Shown here piece by piece: positions 8,467-17,462 of a DNA stretch of 64,000 nt. The notes under the pieces were generated by a model. That model saw only the letters and a program-made list of their open reading frames with translations. It did no database searches and was not told the origin of the DNA. The translations under genes and the position numbers were made by a program. Source of the stretch: Bacteroidales bacterium (GTDB lineage: Bacteria; Bacteroidota; Bacteroidia; Bacteroidales; F082); NCBI GenBank assembly GCA_024400455.1, contig JAKSMU010000004.1:62001-126000 (forward strand). Reading direction: 5' to 3'. Position 1 is the first letter of the stretch, and each line of letters opens with the position of its first letter.

Positions 8467-11442
8467 TCACTCGATTATGATTTCATCGCAGAACAACCAC
8501 GCCTTGTCGCCAGCGCCGACATGCCAGTCGGGGCAAACGCCCAGATTCTTTGCCACCATCTTGATGTAGCGTGTTTCACATTCCGGACGCACTTCCATTT
8601 CCTGAACGTATGAACCGAGTTCATCCTCTGGCAGCGTGTTTTTCACCTTGCCAACGTTCTTGAAATTCTTTCCGTCGTCAGAGACGAAATATTCGACTTC
8701 GGTCGGCATGAAAATCCAAGAATCCTGATCCTGGAAGAAACTGCCAGCCACACGGTTCACCCTTTGACTGAGACCCAAATCGATGGTTGCCACCAAGTCG
8801 ACACCATGATAACCTTGCCAGCCGCCCGTGCGGAAATTCTGTCCTCCCCGCAAACGGTCAATCAAAGCCTTGTCGCCGCCCGCCTCATACTGGTTGGAAT
8901 AAGCATTTTCGACCGTTACGATGCGCTGCGCATCAATATAATGATAGTGTGCATCGACAGGTCTGCTCCAGCGGCCATCCTGCAAAGCGGCAGCCGTGAT
9001 AACGGTGCTTTCCTTCACATAGAAAGGCTCGGTGTAAAGCATGGCATTTTCATTCGGTGCCGTCTCATCCAAAGTGTAGTAAATCTGCACGCCTTCAACC
9101 GGATGGCTCATAGAGACCAAAAGGCTATCGAAGAAGGTATCCGATTCGGCATTAATCGTCGGGACAATGACGATATTTTCAGCAGGAATACGCATCACCG
9201 GGCAGTTTTCAGGTTGCGTTGCCCATTGCGAATCAGGCTTGTCGGTCATGGTGAAAACCAATTCGCCGCCAGCAAACACTTCGTCAAAATAAATGTAACT
9301 GCGGTCCAAAGCCTTGCCGTTTAGTTTCACCGACTTCACATAACGGTTATGGATGTCAAGATTCTCGGCAAGAACCGTAAACTGCTTGCCGTTTTCGAGA
9401 CTTAAAGTCACGCGGTCGAAGCGCGGCACACCTAAAACGTAATAACCCGAACCAGGCGTAGCCGGATAGAAGCCCATGGCGCTGAACACAGCCCAAGCCG
9501 ACATTTGGCCGCAGTCTTCGTTGCCCGAATAGCCGTCGCGCTCATCGGTATAGAAATCGTCCATCACCTGATTCACATACTTTTGCGTCATGGTCGGGCG
9601 ACCGATGAAATTATACATGTACACCGTGTTGTGGCTCGGTTCGTTACCGTGGGCATATTGGCCAATCAAACCTGTGATGTCAGGTTGTACGCGACCCGAA
9701 AGCTCAACCGAAGTAGTGAACAATTCATCCAACTTCTTGCCATAGGCTTCCATGCCGCCCATCATGTCGATGTGCGTGTTGATGTCCTGCGGCGCAAAGA
9801 AACCATATTGATAGGAATTGGCTTCCGTCAAAGTGAAATTCACCTGACTTGGGTCGAAAGGATGCATGAAACCACCATTTCTGCGGCCTTGGAAGAATTG
9901 ATTTTCAGGATTGTAGATATTCTTATAAGATTGCGCCCTTTCGTAGAATTCATTGGCGATTTCGGTCTTGCCCAGATCCTCGGCCATGCGTGCCACGCAC
10001 CAATCGTCGTAGGCATATTCCAGTGTCTTTGAGGTGCCTTCGCCTTCCATGTCAATTGGCAGAAAACCATATTGCGCGTAAGGCTTCAAACCGAAAGCAT
10101 CGCGTTTTGAGCAAGCCACCATGGCTTCCAAAGCCTTTTCGGCATCGAAATCGCGAATGCCGTTGAAATAAGCATCGGCGATGACCGGAATGGCGTGATT
10201 GCCAATCATGCAATAGGTTTCGTTGGCAGCCAATTCCCAGACCGGAAGCACACCGCCTGTCTCGTAATTATTAATAAAGGTGTTGATGAAATCGAGGGTG
10301 CGTTCGCGCTGCATCAGGCTGAACAGCGGGTGCAGACTGCGGAAAGTGTCCCACAATGAGAACACCGTATAAACTGGTCTTTCCGACTGATGAACCTGCA
10401 AATCGTGGGCGCGGTAACGGCCATCGGCATCGCTGAAAAGATTAGGCGCGACCATGGTGTGATACAAAGCCGAATAAAAAACGGTCTTGTCGCTTTCCGA
10501 ATTGCCTTGCACATCGTAGCGTTTCAGTTCGGTGTTCCATTTGTCGTAGGCTTTCTGTGCCAAAGCATCGAAATCGAAATCGCCATCGGCAAGTTCATTC
10601 TTCAAGTTGTTCTTTGCACCATCCACATCGACGGCTGACAAGGCAATGCGCATCACGATCTGTTCACCTTCCTCGGTATCGAAATCGAAATAAGCCTTGA
10701 TGTTGTCGCTTTGCAAAGTTCCATCGTTATCAGCAATGGCGCCGTGGTCGAAAATCGAATAAGCCCTGAACGGCTTTGAAAATTCGGCATAGAAATAAAG
10801 GTATTGGTCTTTTGCCCAGTCTCTTGTGCGGCGGAAACCGCTGATGGCGTTTTCACCTTCAATGGTCAGTGAGGATTCGTAGACATCCTCGTCATCGACG
10901 CCTTCCACCAAATCGAGCAGCACATGGGCATCAGCCGATTGCGGGAAAGTGTAGCGGTGCATACCCACGCGGTCGCCCGTGGTGAGTTCCACCTTCACAT
11001 TATAGTCATCCAAAAGGACAGAATAATAGCCCGCCTTGGCATCCTCGTTTTCGTGATTGAATGATGAGCGATAACCCGTCTTGGTATCTTCGGCAATGCC
11101 TTTGTCCAGTTTCACTTCGCCGACAATAGGCATGAAACGGAAATCGCCATAATCGGCGCAGCCCGTACCGCTAAGATGGGTATGGCTGAAGCCCAAAATG
11201 GTATTGTCGGAGGTGTGATAGCCCGAACAGCCGTCCCAGTCGTTCATACGCGTATCGGGGCTTAGCTGCACCATACCGAAAGGCACCGTAGCGCCAGGGA
11301 AAGTGTGGCCGTGACCGCCAGTGCCGATAAACGGGTCGACGTAAGCAGCGGCATCTTCAATAGGTTTGACTTCTTGTTTTGTCTGACATGCTACCAAAAG
11401 GAGGAGCATCAAAGGGAGGATAAGTTTCTTCATAGCTGACAC
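8467..11442 (-). CDS. GH92 alpha-mannosidase lipoprotein
   Basis: A 991-residue exo-alpha-mannosidase of family GH92 (Ca-dependent, inverting; typical substrates are the alpha-mannose caps of N-glycans or yeast mannan). A lipoprotein signal ends LLLLLVAC (Cys about 19). The N-terminal GH92 domain begins YVDPFIGTGGHGHTFPGA, with PFGMVQLSPDT and GFSHTHLSGTG. The catalytic (alpha/alpha)6 domain carries the signature GYSGNEDCGQMSAW near residue 650. C-terminal additions are a chitobiase C-like/FN3_7 segment (about 770-840, IYYTLDETAPNENA) and an F5/8 type C-like carbohydrate-binding domain (about 855-991). The start could also be the second Met, three codons later (11433). There is no SusC/D pair nearby, so it is an orphan glycosidase in this window. 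Confidence 0.94.
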   Translation of the reverse strand: MSAMKKLILPLMLLLLVACQTKQEVKPIEDAAAYVDPFIGTGGHGHTFPGATVPFGMVQLSPDTRMNDWDGCSGYHTSDNTILGFSHTHLSGTGCADYGDFRFMPIVGEVKLDKGIAEDTKTGYRSSFNHENEDAKAGYYSVLLDDYNVKVELTTGDRVGMHRYTFPQSADAHVLLDLVEGVDDEDVYESSLTIEGENAISGFRRTRDWAKDQYLYFYAEFSKPFRAYSIFDHGAIADNDGTLQSDNIKAYFDFDTEEGEQIVMRIALSAVDVDGAKNNLKNELADGDFDFDALAQKAYDKWNTELKRYDVQGNSESDKTVFYSALYHTMVAPNLFSDADGRYRAHDLQVHQSERPVYTVFSLWDTFRSLHPLFSLMQRERTLDFINTFINNYETGGVLPVWELAANETYCMIGNHAIPVIADAYFNGIRDFDAEKALEAMVACSKRDAFGLKPYAQYGFLPIDMEGEGTSKTLEYAYDDWCVARMAEDLGKTEIANEFYERAQSYKNIYNPENQFFQGRRNGGFMHPFDPSQVNFTLTEANSYQYGFFAPQDINTHIDMMGGMEAYGKKLDELFTTSVELSGRVQPDITGLIGQYAHGNEPSHNTVYMYNFIGRPTMTQKYVNQVMDDFYTDERDGYSGNEDCGQMSAWAVFSAMGFYPATPGSGYYVLGVPRFDRVTLSLENGKQFTVLAENLDIHNRYVKSVKLNGKALDRSYIYFDEVFAGGELVFTMTDKPDSQWATQPENCPVMRIPAENIVIVPTINAESDTFFDSLLVSMSHPVEGVQIYYTLDETAPNENAMLYTEPFYVKESTVITAAALQDGRWSRPVDAHYHYIDAQRIVTVENAYSNQYEAGGDKALIDRLRGGQNFRTGGWQGYHGVDLVATIDLGLSQRVNRVAGSFFQDQDSWIFMPTEVEYFVSDDGKNFKNVGKVKNTLPEDELGSYVQEMEVRPECETRYIKMVAKNLGVCPDWHVGAGDKAWLFCDEIIIE

Positions 11443-11449
11443 AATTTAA

Positions 11450-11480
11450 TTTGCAAAACTACATAAAATTCCTATTTTTG
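11450..11480 (+). promoter_or_regulatory. Plus-strand promoter of the beta-helix gene
   Basis: -33 TTTG (11450-11453), 19 bp, then -7 TATTTTTG (11473-11480), 25 bp before the ATG at 11506. The spacing is ideal for the Bacteroidota primary sigma factor. It shares almost all its DNA with the GH92 promoter on the other strand. Confidence 0.75.
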
Positions 11481-11484
11481 CAAA
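11454..11484 (-). promoter_or_regulatory. Minus-strand promoter of the GH92 gene
   Basis: Read on the minus strand, -33 TTTG (11484-11481) is separated by 19 bp from -7 TAGTTTTG (11461-11454), an exact TAnnTTTG match, 12 bp before the ATG at 11442. It overlaps the divergent plus-strand promoter. Confidence 0.7.
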
Positions 11485-11505
11485 CGAATTAATAAATCTA
11501 CCACA

Positions 11506-12993
11506 ATGAAAAAAATATCCCTCACCGTAGCACTGCTACTCGCCAGTTTCACTTTGGCTCAAGCCCAATGGATTAGTCCAGGCAACGGAACAACCTATTC
11601 GATGAACGACCTTGTCGCCGAAAGCGACGGTTGCGTCGAATTTGTTGAAGAAGGCACCTTCCGCATCAACAACGACCTTACCATTTCGGAAAACGACATT
11701 CTTGCCATTGCCGATAATGAAAGCATCGTTATGGTCAAAGACCAAGTCACCATTACTATTCAAGGCACTTTTAGTTGTGCGCATCACGACAATTATGTTG
11801 AAATTAAAACCGAAAACAACGAGCATTACAACCTCCGTTTCGAAAATGCCACCGACTGCATGCTTAGCGGCATCAAGTTCAAGTATGGCGGAGGATTCAT
11901 GATTATCGAAAGCGACGTGCTGTTCGACGACTGCTACTTCGTCCATTCCAACACCCAATCGAACAATGCAGCCGTCAATTACATGAATTGCAACCCCGTT
12001 TTCAAAGGCTGCACTTTTAAGAATAATGACGGCGCAGCCATTGCATCAGGCGTTAATGTTAACGGCTCGCCGACCATCGTGGATTGCTATTTTTATAATA
12101 ATGTAATCACCAACCAAAACCTGCCCCAAATCAATCTAGGACCCGGAGCAGAAGACACCATCCGCATCGTCAACAACGTCATCGAAGGCAACCATTACAG
12201 CATGTCGGGCGGCATTGCTATCACCGACCTGATGGGAACGGGCAGCACGAAAGTCCTGCTCAAAGGCAACGAAATCAAGAACAACCGCTATGGCTACAAC
12301 CAACAGGGCATGGTTATCAGTTCGCTCATTACCGACAACCTTTTCATCGACAACGACGCGGAGGTTGACCCGATGAACGGAGGCAGCGGAATCAGCATCT
12401 ACGGCTATTCCACTGACATGAAAGCCAAATTGCGCCGTAACACCATCACCGGCAATCTTTGGGGCATCACCGCCATTTATTACAACGACATTGACATGGG
12501 CACGGAAGACGACTGGGGCTACAACATCATCAGCGGCAACCACAATACAGGCTATGGTGAAGATGCCGTTTTTGCCATCTACAACAACAGTTTCAGTGAC
12601 ATCACCGCCATCGGCAACTATTGGGGCGCCGACGATGAAACCGAAGTGGAAAATGTCATCTACCATTATCCCGATTTAGGCGAAGGCTATGGCACCGTCA
12701 CTTACCTTCCTTTCCTCGAAAACGAGCCGACTTCAATCATCCAACACGTAGAAGACAATTATGGAGTCAAGGTTTTCCCCAATCCAAGCCACGGACAGTT
12801 CACCATCAATTGTCCTTGGGAATCTGCTAAATTTAATGTCTTTAATTCATTGGGACAACTTGTTTTCACTACAAATCTCAAGCAAGGAGAAAATCCTATT
12901 GACCTAGGGAAGATAAATTCTGGCATATATTTTGCTAAACTCTATTCCGTTGAAAAAAAAGAAGGAATTTCAACCATATTAATAGCGGAATGA
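11506..12993 (+). CDS. Secreted right-handed beta-helix protein with T9SS sorting domain
   Basis: A 495-residue protein with a Sec signal peptide (about 1-20, ending LAQAQ) and a body of parallel beta-helix coils. Repeated short N- and G-rich turns (FKGCTFKNNDGAAI, IVDCYFYNNVI, IRIVNNVIEGNHY, LKGNEIKNNRYG, LRRNTITGNLWGI) are typical of pectate-lyase-like solenoids. The last 75 residues are a T9SS sorting domain starting VKVFPNPSHGQFTI. No catalytic residues of polysaccharide lyases can be pointed to, so adhesin, carbohydrate-binding or lyase roles all remain open. It is monocistronic under its own promoter. Confidence 0.85.
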   Translation: MKKISLTVALLLASFTLAQAQWISPGNGTTYSMNDLVAESDGCVEFVEEGTFRINNDLTISENDILAIADNESIVMVKDQVTITIQGTFSCAHHDNYVEIKTENNEHYNLRFENATDCMLSGIKFKYGGGFMIIESDVLFDDCYFVHSNTQSNNAAVNYMNCNPVFKGCTFKNNDGAAIASGVNVNGSPTIVDCYFYNNVITNQNLPQINLGPGAEDTIRIVNNVIEGNHYSMSGGIAITDLMGTGSTKVLLKGNEIKNNRYGYNQQGMVISSLITDNLFIDNDAEVDPMNGGSGISIYGYSTDMKAKLRRNTITGNLWGITAIYYNDIDMGTEDDWGYNIISGNHNTGYGEDAVFAIYNNSFSDITAIGNYWGADDETEVENVIYHYPDLGEGYGTVTYLPFLENEPTSIIQHVEDNYGVKVFPNPSHGQFTINCPWESAKFNVFNSLGQLVFTTNLKQGENPIDLGKINSGIYFAKLYSVEKKEGISTILIAE

Positions 12994-13004
12994 CAAAAAA
13001 ACAC

Positions 13005-13012
13005 TATATTTG
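13005..13012 (+). promoter_or_regulatory. Promoter -7 element
   Basis: TATATTTG matches TAnnTTTG and lies 63 bp before the ATG at 13076, giving an AT-rich leader of about 55 nt. Confidence 0.6.
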
Positions 13013-13075
13013 CAACCCATTTTGAATGAATGTAAACACACTATCAACAATTTAATTAATTAAATTACAAACAAA

Positions 13076-15127
13076 ATGAAAAAAGTTTTATTACTTTCAC
13101 TCATCCTCGCAGTAGGTATGACTGGCTTCGCTCAGACGAAGAATCAAGCAGTTAAGGCTCCTAAGCTGAAGGTTGGCACCGCTGACGTTCACAAGAGAGC
13201 AATGGGCAAACAGGAAGCTGTTCAGGCTTTCGAGTATTTGCCATCAACCAGCGTCGCAAGCACAAGATATGAAAGCTTGGACGAATACACAACAATGATT
13301 ACGAACTATGACCTTCAAGGTAATGGTTTCGTTGCCAATCGTATGGCACGTTTCGCTGACGGCACCGTTGGCGTAACCGCTACTTTCTCACACGCTGGCA
13401 CCGCTGCCGCTCCAGACCGCGGTACAGGTTACAACCTCGTTTTGCCTGATGGCGAATTGCTTTTCCCTGATGGCCCAGAAGCACGCATTGAAGAAGAAAA
13501 GACCGGTTGGCCTTCATACGCACAGTGGGGCGAAGACGGTGAAATCGTCGTTGCCCACACCACCGTCGGCACCATGGTTTGCTACACCCGCGAAAAGAAA
13601 GGCGAAGGCCAATGGATCAGACACGAACTCCCGAACCCGAACCTCGGCGTTTCAGCTCAGGAACTGACTTGGCCAAGAGTCATCACTTCTGGTCCTAACC
13701 ACAACATCATCCATGTTATCGCTGCTGACCAGGATTCAGACAACCTCGGCACAACTTACACTTACTATGCAAGATCAACCGATGCTGAAAACTGGGAAGT
13801 CGGCTTCATGCCTACCCTCCAGGAAAACGGTGAAGAAGGCCTCTACAGCGCTGACTACTATGCACTGGCAGCCAACGGCAACACCGTTGCTATCCTCCTC
13901 ACTGGCGACATCATGGCTCACACCATCATCCTGAAATCAACCGATAATGGTGAAACATGGCAAAGAATTATCGTTTGGAAGAACCCATACGCAGGCATGG
14001 ATTGGGAAAACGACGAAAACTCACTCTTCGGTGAAGATAACGCGATGTACGGTCCTGAAACAGGTGCTATCTGCATTGACAACAACGGCATGGTTCATGC
14101 CGCTTTCTCAAGCCACCACTACTATCACGCAGAACTCGGCACATCATACAACTTCTATTATGGTGGTTCAATCGATGGTATCTTCTACTGGAACGAAGAA
14201 ATGTATGCTGAAACAAACGGCACCATCACTCCTCCAGTTTGGGACTATGAAGGCTCAGACGGTCACGTTCACGTTGAAGGCACCGACCACGACTGCTTCC
14301 GCATGTGGTGGCCAGCTGACAATGCAGGCGAATACATTGCCCGTAATTTCGACCAGCCTCTTGCCGGTTTCATTGATCCAGTGTTCTTCCAGGATTGGAG
14401 CAACGACAACTTCTACCATGAAGACTACCACGGCTACTGGCAGGGCGCTTCAGCTCTTCCGGCAATCTGCGTTGACGAATCAGGCGCTATCGCCATCGCT
14501 TTCAGCTGCCCAGACGGCAACCGCGAACCTGATGGCAATGGCAAGTACCTCAGAGGCATTTTCATGAGCTACATTGATGTTCCTTACACTATCGGTGATG
14601 CTTACGACGATGAAAATCCTGGTGGCTGCTACTACTACAACGAAGAATGGCTCATGCAAGACTTCATGCACATGATGGATGAATGCGTTGCCGTCAGCTC
14701 AATTCAGAACACCACCAACAAGGAATTCTGGATTTCTTACCAAGCTGATGACCTCTGTGGTTTCGGTATCGGCAACTCAGCTACACAAGGTGCCATCAAC
14801 GATAACACCATTTGGGTGGCGAAGGTTGTTCCTGCTATTGAAAACCTCAGCACTAACGAAGCTGTCAACCCAATGACTTCAGTCAACGTTTATCCTAACC
14901 CAGTCAATGGTGGCAACGTCACATTCCAGATCAACGCTTCACAGGCTTCTGAAATGAACATTGCTATCTACAACATCACTGGCCAGAAGGTTATGGAACA
15001 GAATGTTAATGTTGCTCTTGGCGTCAGCGAACAGCACATCAACGTCAGCAGCCTCAACAGCGGCATCTACTTCGCTACAGTTAAGGCTAACGGCTTTGAA
15101 AACACCGTTAAGTTCATTGTGAAATAA
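13076..15127 (+). CDS. Secreted T9SS cargo protein, BNR/sialidase-like repeats, unknown function
   Basis: A 683-residue protein with signal peptide (1-19, GMTGFAQ) and a C-terminal sorting domain starting VNVYPNPVNGGNVTF. Residues about 80-600 look like a beta-propeller; an Asp-box-like motif (STDNGETWQRI, near residue 290) and repeated T/S-x-P-x-W strands point to the BNR/exo-sialidase superfamily fold. I do not see the sialidase arginine triad, so no enzyme activity is claimed. The gene prefers Ala GCT, Ser TCA and Lys AAG where neighbours prefer GCC, TCG and AAA, a bias usually tied to high expression. It has its own promoter and a strong terminator. Confidence 0.8.
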   Translation: MKKVLLLSLILAVGMTGFAQTKNQAVKAPKLKVGTADVHKRAMGKQEAVQAFEYLPSTSVASTRYESLDEYTTMITNYDLQGNGFVANRMARFADGTVGVTATFSHAGTAAAPDRGTGYNLVLPDGELLFPDGPEARIEEEKTGWPSYAQWGEDGEIVVAHTTVGTMVCYTREKKGEGQWIRHELPNPNLGVSAQELTWPRVITSGPNHNIIHVIAADQDSDNLGTTYTYYARSTDAENWEVGFMPTLQENGEEGLYSADYYALAANGNTVAILLTGDIMAHTIILKSTDNGETWQRIIVWKNPYAGMDWENDENSLFGEDNAMYGPETGAICIDNNGMVHAAFSSHHYYHAELGTSYNFYYGGSIDGIFYWNEEMYAETNGTITPPVWDYEGSDGHVHVEGTDHDCFRMWWPADNAGEYIARNFDQPLAGFIDPVFFQDWSNDNFYHEDYHGYWQGASALPAICVDESGAIAIAFSCPDGNREPDGNGKYLRGIFMSYIDVPYTIGDAYDDENPGGCYYYNEEWLMQDFMHMMDECVAVSSIQNTTNKEFWISYQADDLCGFGIGNSATQGAINDNTIWVAKVVPAIENLSTNEAVNPMTSVNVYPNPVNGGNVTFQINASQASEMNIAIYNITGQKVMEQNVNVALGVSEQHINVSSLNSGIYFATVKANGFENTVKFIVK

Positions 15128-15147
15128 GCTGTAAAGTTTATCCACAT

Positions 15148-15177
15148 AAAAAAAGAGGCTTTCGGGCCTCTTTTTTT
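15148..15177. terminator. Bidirectional terminator
   Basis: AAAAAAAGAGGC and GCCTCTTTTTTT pair around TTTCGG. It serves the T9SS cargo gene and probably also the convergent queD operon. Confidence 0.88.
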
Positions 15178-15236
15178 GTTTTATGTTATTTGCGACAGGT
15201 TACGCACTATCGCTTTGAAAATCTACAAAAGAAAAA

Positions 15237-15674
15237 CTATGCCTCCCATTCAACAAACGAGCCAGGCGTCTCCTGAAGCCTTATGCTATGCAATGAAACA
15301 TTAGGAGGCAACAACGTTTGCAGTTTTGCAACCATATCCATGATAAGGTTTTCACTCGTTGGCTGATAATCGACGACGACAACCTTTTCAAAATCACGCT
15401 TAACAATGGCAATGAAATCGGCAGGCATGGCCGAACTAAGCACAAAGGCATGATCCAATTTGCTGACAACATTATCGTTGACCAGACATTTCAAATCATG
15501 CAAATCCATCACCATGCCGTTTTTCGGACTCAAAGGGTCGCATATTGGTTCCCCCTTCACCGTCACGCGCAATTCGTAGGAATGGCCGTGAATGTTACGG
15601 CATGGACCATCATAGTCCTTCAGGACATGAGCCATGTCGAAATGAAATATTTTTGTCAAACGAATCATTGCCAA
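15237..15674 (-). CDS. queD: 6-carboxytetrahydropterin synthase QueD / PTPS family
   Basis: A 145-residue T-fold enzyme. QueD makes 6-carboxy-5,6,7,8-tetrahydropterin from dihydroneopterin triphosphate in queuosine and preQ1 synthesis. Zinc ligands are His16 (FHFDMAH) and the pair His29/His31 (NIHGH). The catalytic Cys25 lies in GPCRNIHGH, and MVMDLHDLK plus KLDHAF cover the rest of the fold. The start could be Met1 or Met3. It begins 6 bp after the endonuclease gene ends and seems to be the last gene of an mntP-like/endonuclease/queD operon, an unexpected pairing for a tRNA-modification gene. Confidence 0.88.
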   Translation of the reverse strand: MAMIRLTKIFHFDMAHVLKDYDGPCRNIHGHSYELRVTVKGEPICDPLSPKNGMVMDLHDLKCLVNDNVVSKLDHAFVLSSAMPADFIAIVKRDFEKVVVVDYQPTSENLIMDMVAKLQTLLPPNVSLHSIRLQETPGSFVEWEA

Positions 15675-15680
15675 TACAGT

Positions 15681-17462
15681 TTATTTTACAATCAGTTTTA
15701 GAGTCTTTACCGCCTTATCAGCCTTCATCAGCCTGACAAAATAGCATCCGCGCTGCATATCAGCAGGTATTAGGAAAGAGAAACCTCCTATTGACTTTCC
15801 AGAAGCCTTCATAATCTTACGGCCACACAAATCGCATATCACGACAGAATCAAATTTCCATTGGTTGCCGCTTAAATGCAATTCCTGTCCCCGTTCTATT
15901 GGATTGGGGAAGATATACACAGGCTCGTTCAAATCTTCATCAACGCCTTGATAAATAACAGTTGCACAAACCAATTCCGAAGGATCGGAAATGCCATCCA
16001 TGCAATAGGCGACCACTTTGTAACAATGTTCGCCAACAGATAAATATCTATCCGTCCAACTTGTCACGCCCGAAACCATGGCCACATTGCCACCATCGCG
16101 ATAGATTTCATAATCCGTAGCTCCAGGTACAGGTTGCCAGACCAAATTCACAGTGTTCTGATAAACAGAAGCAGTCAGGCCAACGGGAGCTTCGCATGAA
16201 GCAACACCCTCTTCAATAAAAGTGGCATTGATAGTATGGTCTGAATTGACATTGGTAAATGTATAGGAAGCCAAAGCGCCCTTTGCTATTCCATCGACAA
16301 CGACATTGGAAATGCGATAGCCTTCATCGGGCGCAATGCTGAAAGTGACCGAATTGGCACAATTGACCTCAATCACGCCATTCGGCATGATGGAACCGTG
16401 CTGTCCGGCAGATGCCGAAATCTGAAACATGCCTTGATTGACAAATGACACCTGAACAGTGGTGTTTTGCCTGATATTGCTGATCGTATAGCTGTTGTTG
16501 TTCAAAGTGACGGGTGTGCCATTCACAGTCACTACGTCGACGACATAACAATTATTAGGCGTGACAGTAAAAGTAAGGTTATTGCCCTCGTTGACAATCT
16601 GAGAACCTGAAGGTGAAATTGTACCGCCCACACCTGCAGAAAGTGTTACGGTGTAAGTCGTTCCCTGCCAGTTCGGGTCCCAAATCATGCGGGCATATTC
16701 CGGATGGTCAACGAAAGGATTACGGTTATGCTGATAATCATTATAAATAGCATTGTTACGGTTGATTTCCTTTTGGCTGACTGGATCTAATTCATTCCAG
16801 CGCAGCAGCATACTAATGGCCCAACTCTTGATTTCCGATTTGTTGGTCATGTCGCTCGTGCTCCAGCCAGAATCCTCGCCGTAATAGCGCACGCTCATAT
16901 ACATCAAGGCACGGGCAAAATCACCTTTGTATTCATCAATTGGCTCAAACACGGTGCCTGAATAGCCCGAGGTCTTGCAAGAGCCTAACTTGGAACCATT
17001 TGTCGAAGTCCATTCTGCTGATCTCACCTCGCCGAAAGGATGATTACTGCGACGGTTATTAACATAGCCGTCCGTCGGGAAAATGTGATGCAAGTCAGTA
17101 CGAGGCGTCGTTTGCTCGTTAAACCAACTTTGCGGCCAGGAGTGTTCACGATTATAGCAGTCGCCTTCGCTATTATAACTGCCACATTCATCCTGCCCCA
17201 AATAAAACGTATAGGCTGGCGTACCACCCGGACGGTCGGAATACATGTCCCACACCACACCGTTGCCTTTGTTATCTGTACTCCAATAGGCATTCAAAAT
17301 CTGACTATACGAGATGGAAGTATGACCTTTGATGATATTATGCAAAGCATTTTTCAACTGATTGCCAGTCAATCCGTTAGCCGAATTGTAATAATTAGCC
17401 GGCTGGGCCATCAGAGTGATTCCAAAAAAGGTCAGAATGACCCCAAAAAACAATCTTTTCAT
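15681..17462 (-). CDS. Secreted endonuclease I (EndA family) with T9SS sorting domain
   Basis: A 593-residue extracellular nuclease. The signal peptide (about 1-19, ITLMAQ) is followed by an endonuclease I domain (about 20-265) with the beta-beta-alpha-metal core: DCYNREHSWPQSWF, TDLHHIFPTDGYVNNRRSN and the trailing NPFVDHPEYARMIW. Two Bacteroidales-type beta repeats come next (about 270-410, TVTLSAGVGGTISPSG and ISASAGQHGSIMPNG), then a fibronectin III-like domain (about 420-505) and a T9SS sorting domain starting YIFPNPIERGQEL. It probably degrades environmental or host DNA for nutrients or biofilm turnover. It overlaps the upstream MntP-like gene by one base (TAATG), so translation is likely coupled. 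Confidence 0.93.
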   Translation of the reverse strand: MKRLFFGVILTFFGITLMAQPANYYNSANGLTGNQLKNALHNIIKGHTSISYSQILNAYWSTDNKGNGVVWDMYSDRPGGTPAYTFYLGQDECGSYNSEGDCYNREHSWPQSWFNEQTTPRTDLHHIFPTDGYVNNRRSNHPFGEVRSAEWTSTNGSKLGSCKTSGYSGTVFEPIDEYKGDFARALMYMSVRYYGEDSGWSTSDMTNKSEIKSWAISMLLRWNELDPVSQKEINRNNAIYNDYQHNRNPFVDHPEYARMIWDPNWQGTTYTVTLSAGVGGTISPSGSQIVNEGNNLTFTVTPNNCYVVDVVTVNGTPVTLNNNSYTISNIRQNTTVQVSFVNQGMFQISASAGQHGSIMPNGVIEVNCANSVTFSIAPDEGYRISNVVVDGIAKGALASYTFTNVNSDHTINATFIEEGVASCEAPVGLTASVYQNTVNLVWQPVPGATDYEIYRDGGNVAMVSGVTSWTDRYLSVGEHCYKVVAYCMDGISDPSELVCATVIYQGVDEDLNEPVYIFPNPIERGQELHLSGNQWKFDSVVICDLCGRKIMKASGKSIGGFSFLIPADMQRGCYFVRLMKADKAVKTLKLIVK

